From assembly GCA_910587455.1 (NCBI GenBank), contig CAJULK010000004.1:26004-90003 (forward strand): a DNA stretch of 64,000 bases, in the 5' to 3' direction. Position 1 is the first letter of the stretch. Each line of letters begins with the position of its first letter. This stretch comes from an uncultured Christensenellaceae bacterium (GTDB lineage: Bacteria; Bacillota; Clostridia; Christensenellales; Pumilibacteraceae). Under the pieces are notes generated by a model. It was given only the letters and a program-made list of their open reading frames with translations. It did not search any database and was not told the origin of the DNA. A program made the translations under genes and the position numbers. Shown piece by piece: positions 60,597-64,000 of this stretch.

Positions 60597-61982
60597 TTAT
60601 CCGTATGCCGAAAAGACGAGCGTGAGCGGTTTGATCTCGCAGTCGCAGCTTGCGTCCAACGCCAACGATATACGCCCGTCGAAGATCCCCGCGCGCACCC
60701 GTCTCCGCCCGGCTTTGACCGTGACCGCGCGCGATCTCTTTCCGTCCGAAACGGTTACGGTCACGGGCGCTGTCGTTTGCACGTAAACGTCGCGCACCGA
60801 TTTTTTCATGTCTGCTGCGGAAAAGTCGGTCTCGGGGCTTTGCCAATGCTTGGGCAGATCCTCTTCGAACCTCTTTCCGCAACGGACGATAATACCGCCG
60901 CAGCCGCCGTCGCCCGCCGCAAGAAAATCGACGCCGCCGTACGAACACGCGTTCATGAACAAAATATCGAGTCCGCGCGACAGCGAATATTCGCCGGTGC
61001 CGACGCTGTACGTCAACAGCGCGTTCGCGGCGTATTCGCCCGCTTCCGCACCGATCTTGCGCCCGTCGCCGAAATCCGCTTTACACGCGAGATAATACCT
61101 GCCGTCGAAGTACGCGCTCGCCGTGACCGACTGCGGCAAAAGCAGCCCGTCGAGATTTTTGAGCGTTCGGCGGCACTCGTAACCGTCGAACACGTACAGC
61201 CCGTCCGACGCGGCGAACATAATTACCGAACCGCATTTCGTTATGCTGTTCGGATATATCCGTCCAGCCGAAACAAAAAGATCGGTCACCGAAAATTCGC
61301 GCTGCTCGGCAAACGCCGTCACCCTGCTTATGCCGTGCTCGCGGAATATGTACAGATAGTTGCCGAACGATACGACCCTGTTAAGCGCGCCGCGCTCGTC
61401 CAACAGCTCGATAAATCCGCCTGCGTCCGACGAGATCTTCCAATTTGTCGGATCGAGATCGTCCGAGAAAAACACTTTCGTCGGACTGTCGCGCGCCGTG
61501 ACGAACAGCCGCTCGTAATGCAGTGCCATCGACGAGATCATAGGCGATCCCGTATGCTCGCGCAGTCTCGATCCGTCCCATGACATCAACGGTTTTTCGT
61601 CGCACGCCAAAAACAGAATATCCTTTGAATTCAGTCTGTAATTGAGCGCAGTCATAGGCGGGAACTTGACGTTTGTCATGAATCTGTCCGAGCCGCTTTG
61701 CGCGTTGCGGTAGCCGAGGTGCCCGTCCGCCGTCTGATATACGTACTGTTCGACGGCAGCGCCCGACTCGTCCGCAAAGCGGTACACCCAATACCGAACA
61801 GCTTCTTTCGGCACCGACGGGTGCGCGGCTATGCCGTAACCGCTGCGCAGCGCTCCCGACGAAAAATCGAAGTTGTACGCGCACGGCGAAACGGAAAAGT
61901 CGAGCACGCTTTCGTCACGGCGCACGTCTATGCCCGAAAATCCCATTCGGCGGCGGTAACGTGCGGAAGAAGGTATTTTCAT
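60597..61982 (-). CDS. Phage tail-hub-like beta-propeller protein
   Basis: A 461-residue protein with many short beta strands and aromatic residues and recurrent motifs such as YVYQTADGHLGY, LFVTARDSPTKVFFSD, YLYIFREHGISRV and GLYVFDGYE. These recall the stabilisation/tail tubular proteins that form the podovirus-type tail hub. The assignment rests on pattern and position only. GGAGG lies 5 nt before the ATG. It is 9 bp after the preceding gene. Confidence 0.65.
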   Translation of the reverse strand: MKIPSSARYRRRMGFSGIDVRRDESVLDFSVSPCAYNFDFSSGALRSGYGIAAHPSVPKEAVRYWVYRFADESGAAVEQYVYQTADGHLGYRNAQSGSDRFMTNVKFPPMTALNYRLNSKDILFLACDEKPLMSWDGSRLREHTGSPMISSMALHYERLFVTARDSPTKVFFSDDLDPTNWKISSDAGGFIELLDERGALNRVVSFGNYLYIFREHGISRVTAFAEQREFSVTDLFVSAGRIYPNSITKCGSVIMFAASDGLYVFDGYECRRTLKNLDGLLLPQSVTASAYFDGRYYLACKADFGDGRKIGAEAGEYAANALLTYSVGTGEYSLSRGLDILFMNACSYGGVDFLAAGDGGCGGIIVRCGKRFEEDLPKHWQSPETDFSAADMKKSVRDVYVQTTAPVTVTVSDGKRSRAVTVKAGRRRVRAGIFDGRISLALDASCDCEIKPLTLVFSAYG

Positions 61983-61991
61983 ATCCGCCTC

Positions 61992-62540
61992 CTATCCCCA
62001 CAGCCGCGGCCGAATACGCGCACGCCGCGTCATGCGAAGCCTTGCGCATCCGTCGGAATACAGCTCGTCCCACACCCGCGCTTCGTCCGCCCTGCCCGTC
62101 ACGATACAGTAGTTGCGCGCCGTGAGATACGCCGCCACGGTACAGTCCGCGCCGCCGCCCAAAACCACTTCGTCGTCGAGCGACAGTTCGCCCGAGTCGG
62201 CTACGTACGCGACTTCGAAAACGCCGTCGCGGCCGACCGTCACACCGCGTGAATCGAATGTGAACCGCACGGGCCGACCCGACTGCGCGACCGAGCGTAT
62301 AATCGTCGGACGATGCGAAAACTTATCCGCGGCTATCACGCCGTTTTCCGCCGAAAGCGACTCGACGGCGGTATCGGCAAAACCGCTCGACCGAAGTTCG
62401 GTGACCGCCGTGTTCACGCACGCCGCGAGCGCTTTGACGTCCGAGTCGTCCGTATTCGGATCGGCTCGATCCAAGATTTCGGCTATGCCGTCGGCGGCGA
62501 GCAACACCGCCGACGCGCTTGCTATTTGTTTTACTGTCAT
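61992..62540 (-). CDS. Phage head-tail connector-type protein, unknown
   Basis: A 182-residue protein with a helical N-terminal half containing AACVNTAVTELRSSGFADTA and a beta-rich C-terminal half. Position after the capsid gene and size fit a gp4/gp10-like connector or adaptor. Two ATGs adjoin (62543 and 62540); GGGAG lies 5 nt before the second, which I prefer. No sequence family was confirmed. Confidence 0.6.
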   Translation of the reverse strand: MTVKQIASASAVLLAADGIAEILDRADPNTDDSDVKALAACVNTAVTELRSSGFADTAVESLSAENGVIAADKFSHRPTIIRSVAQSGRPVRFTFDSRGVTVGRDGVFEVAYVADSGELSLDDEVVLGGGADCTVAAYLTARNYCIVTGRADEARVWDELYSDGCARLRMTRRARIRPRLWG

Positions 62541-62557
62541 CATTGCTCCCTTGCCGT

Positions 62558-62585
62558 CACGCCCGTCCGGAAACGGACGGGCGTG
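62558..62585. promoter_or_regulatory. Perfect 12-bp hairpin between phage genes
   Basis: CACGCCCGTCCG (62558-62569), four-base loop, then CGGACGGGCGTG (62574-62585). No T run follows on either strand. It lies in the 58-bp gap after the small gene next to the capsid; possibly an RNA processing or attenuation structure. Confidence 0.75.
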
Positions 62586-62598
62586 CATGCGTGTTTTA

Positions 62599-62913
62599 TT
62601 AGCCGCAAACGGCTTCGACGAGCTTATCCGCGCGCGCCGATCTCGCGGCTTCGTCGAGCTTTGCGTTGCTGCGTTCCGCTTCCGCCACAAGCTCCGACAG
62701 CCGCTCGACGCGCGTTTTCAGAACGCGTCCGACGGTGCGCTCGTCTAACGTTTCGTACGGAAGCACAAGGCACAGCGTATGCGGCGCGCACGCCGAATTG
62801 TGCACTTCGAACTTTCCCGTCTTGTAGTTGAGAAACACGAAGTATCCGTCGTCTATGCTCTTGAGCCGCCGACACACGCCGAACATGTCGTCCTCGATCA
62901 CACGTCCCGTCAT
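62599..62913 (-). CDS. Small phage protein next to the capsid gene
   Basis: A 104-residue protein with a short beta N-terminal domain (DDMFGVCRRLKSIDDGYFVF) and a helical C-terminus (VERLSELVAEAERSNAKLDE). The ATG overlaps the capsid stop by 4 bp. It could be a head decoration or scaffold-like protein; unknown. Confidence 0.65.
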   Translation of the reverse strand: MTGRVIEDDMFGVCRRLKSIDDGYFVFLNYKTGKFEVHNSACAPHTLCLVLPYETLDERTVGRVLKTRVERLSELVAEAERSNAKLDEAARSARADKLVEAVCG

Positions 62914-64000
62914 CGCGTTATGCCCGTGAGCCGCGCCTGACCGTTGGGCTTACCGCATATGAGGTCGCAGTATTTGACGAGAGTCGCCGTATAGGTGGGC
63001 TTGCCCTGATTCTGCCGCAGGATCTTTCCGTTTTCCGTTTCGAGGAAACGCCAATCGCAAAGCTGATGCAGTTTGAACGCTTTCGTGTTGAGAAGATACA
63101 TAGTGCCGTCGGGAACGAACCTGTCGTACACGAGCGGCAGACCGTTGTATGACAGAGTTTTGAATCCGCCCTCTATCTCTGTAAAGTCGATATTGCGCCT
63201 GTATGACGACATGTAATCTATAAACGCATACTTTACGTCCTGCGAGCACGCAATGAAGTCCACTGTCGAACCCGCGTCGTTTTCGAGCGCGTCGATCGCT
63301 TCCTGTATAACTATCTCGTCTATAGACCCGCCAACGTCTTTGGAATACGGTTTGAGAAAGGGGTGCGCCGACTTTTGCACGCCGTATACGGAATTGCCGT
63401 CGAACAGCGCGCCTATGCCCGTTATCTCTTTGTCCTTCGAGCCCTGAACGTACATGACGTCCTTGTCGGCTATCGTAACGGACGGCGCGTCGAACGTGAC
63501 CTGTTTGCTCGCACGGTCGACGTACGCGATACGCGCCGTAGCCCGCTTTGCGCCCGACGCGGAATATATATCGACTACAAGCCCTTCTATAAGGTTGCGC
63601 ACATTGTCTACGGTGACGGTCTTGTCCGTCGCCACGGCGAAAGTCGCGAGCTTGCCCGACCCGTCGCCGTACAGCATGCGACCGAGATTGAATTTGGACG
63701 CATTGAGCAATCCTTCGAGCTCGGCGTTGAGAAGATCGGTAAACGCGCCGCGCCCGTCCGACGACGCGCGTATCGCTTTGTCGGATATTTCGATCTGCCC
63801 GTAAAGATTTTTGAGCGTAGTGACAAACTGCAGGTAGTTGTTGCCGTACGCACCGGGAAGCGCGCCGTCCTCGTCGCCTGCGCCCACGCCGCCGTTTATG
63901 CCGAACTTGGCGGCAGTGCGTATCTCCTTGCCCCACACGTCGGCGGACGTCTGCTCTATCTTGGCGAGCAACGGGTTGACGCGCGTGTTGAGAAGATCGG
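62910..64000 (-). CDS. Phage major capsid protein, C-terminal part (runs off the window)
   Basis: The frame is open beyond 64000, so the N-terminus is missing; about 363 residues are seen. The block ASKFNLGRMLYGDGSGKLA is characteristic of a large class of tailed-phage major capsid proteins, and a C-terminal DRFVPDGTMYLLNTKAFKL is the usual capsid ending. An HK97-like fold is inferred. A TTG at 63971 is not a credible start because the frame continues. Confidence 0.85.
   Translation of the reverse strand, partial: DLLNTRVNPLLAKIEQTSADVWGKEIRTAAKFGINGGVGAGDEDGALPGAYGNNYLQFVTTLKNLYGQIEISDKAIRASSDGRGAFTDLLNAELEGLLNASKFNLGRMLYGDGSGKLATFAVATDKTVTVDNVRNLIEGLVVDIYSASGAKRATARIAYVDRASKQVTFDAPSVTIADKDVMYVQGSKDKEITGIGALFDGNSVYGVQKSAHPFLKPYSKDVGGSIDEIVIQEAIDALENDAGSTVDFIACSQDVKYAFIDYMSSYRRNIDFTEIEGGFKTLSYNGLPLVYDRFVPDGTMYLLNTKAFKLHQLCDWRFLETENGKILRQNQGKPTYTATLVKYCDLICGKPNGQARLTGITR

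Larger units (their letters stand above)
58614..64000 (-). mobile_element. Prophage (or phage) structural and holin module, partial
   Basis: Nine tightly packed minus-strand genes with several 4-bp overlaps run from a major capsid protein at the window edge to a holin at 58614. The order is capsid, two small connector-type proteins, a beta-propeller-like tail protein, small accessory genes, BhlA-like and phi-LC3-like holins. Terminase, portal, integrase and attachment sites are not in view. The junction with chromosomal DNA lies between about 58420 and 58614. Confidence 0.8.

Noticed and set aside
1..64000. tRNA or rRNA genes and insertion sequences
   Set aside because: None were recognised by eye in the intergenic stretches; no transposase-like protein was found.

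Overview
The window looks like chromosomal DNA from a low-to-mid GC Gram-positive bacterium of the Clostridia type, probably an uncultured gut lineage. The evidence is a BofA-family protein, an ECF transporter S component, RecD2, a type III pantothenate kinase, lipoproteins with FDANGG (InlB/Flg_new-like) repeats, a phi-LC3-type holin, strong Shine-Dalgarno sites and many near-perfect sigma-A promoters with 17-bp spacers. An assignment near Christensenellales is only a guess from style. Every chromosomal gene but one lies on the minus strand, as expected for a leading-strand segment. The exception is a 58-residue cysteine-rich peptide at 7480.

Layout: 1-348 is the start of an unidentified gene. 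642-4106 is a large membrane-anchored surface protein. 4295-7099 is an operon of an ECF S component, coaX and homoserine dehydrogenase. 7480-7656 encodes the Cys-rich peptide. 7741-8160 is a cluster of dispersed palindromic repeats, with relatives at about 9.6, 25.2, 40.8, 48.3 and 58.5 kb. 8180-9565 is glyS. 9804-13481 is a mosaic carbohydrate-binding-like lipoprotein with a switch-like leader. 13727-17655 holds gpsA, guaB and a membrane protein. 17810-19487 holds a PepSY-like lipoprotein, mscL and a small coiled-coil protein. 19605-25025 is a hybrid histidine kinase / HD-GYP-GGDEF response regulator / Hpt cassette for c-di-GMP signalling. 25332-26348 is galE. 26515-36370 is a probable six-gene operon (membrane transporter-like protein, fhs, glnS, an SDR enzyme, a short alaS, leuS). 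36444-40664 holds metK, recD2 and a membrane protein. 40947-48137 holds a DUF2188 protein, proS, a bofA-like gene, pyruvate kinase with a two-component system, and an unknown gene.

The most unusual region is 48340-58253, an oligopeptide (Opp) ABC importer operon with a DUF3899-like gene. Its ATPases are rebuilt. OppF carries about 250 extra residues with two transmembrane helices inside its nucleotide-binding domain. OppD carries about 370 extra helical residues between its Q-loop and signature motif, plus a basic tail. OppC has a roughly 220-residue extracytoplasmic loop. oppA has a G9 tract in its signal peptide and sits behind an attenuator-like leader with a possible 37-codon upstream ORF that overlaps its start codon.

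From 58614 to the window end the DNA is a compact phage structural and holin module (major capsid, connector-size proteins, a tail-hub-like protein, a BhlA-like protein, a phi-LC3-like holin). Terminase, portal and integrase genes would lie beyond 64000. No tRNA, rRNA, CRISPR array, transposase or T-box leader was recognised.
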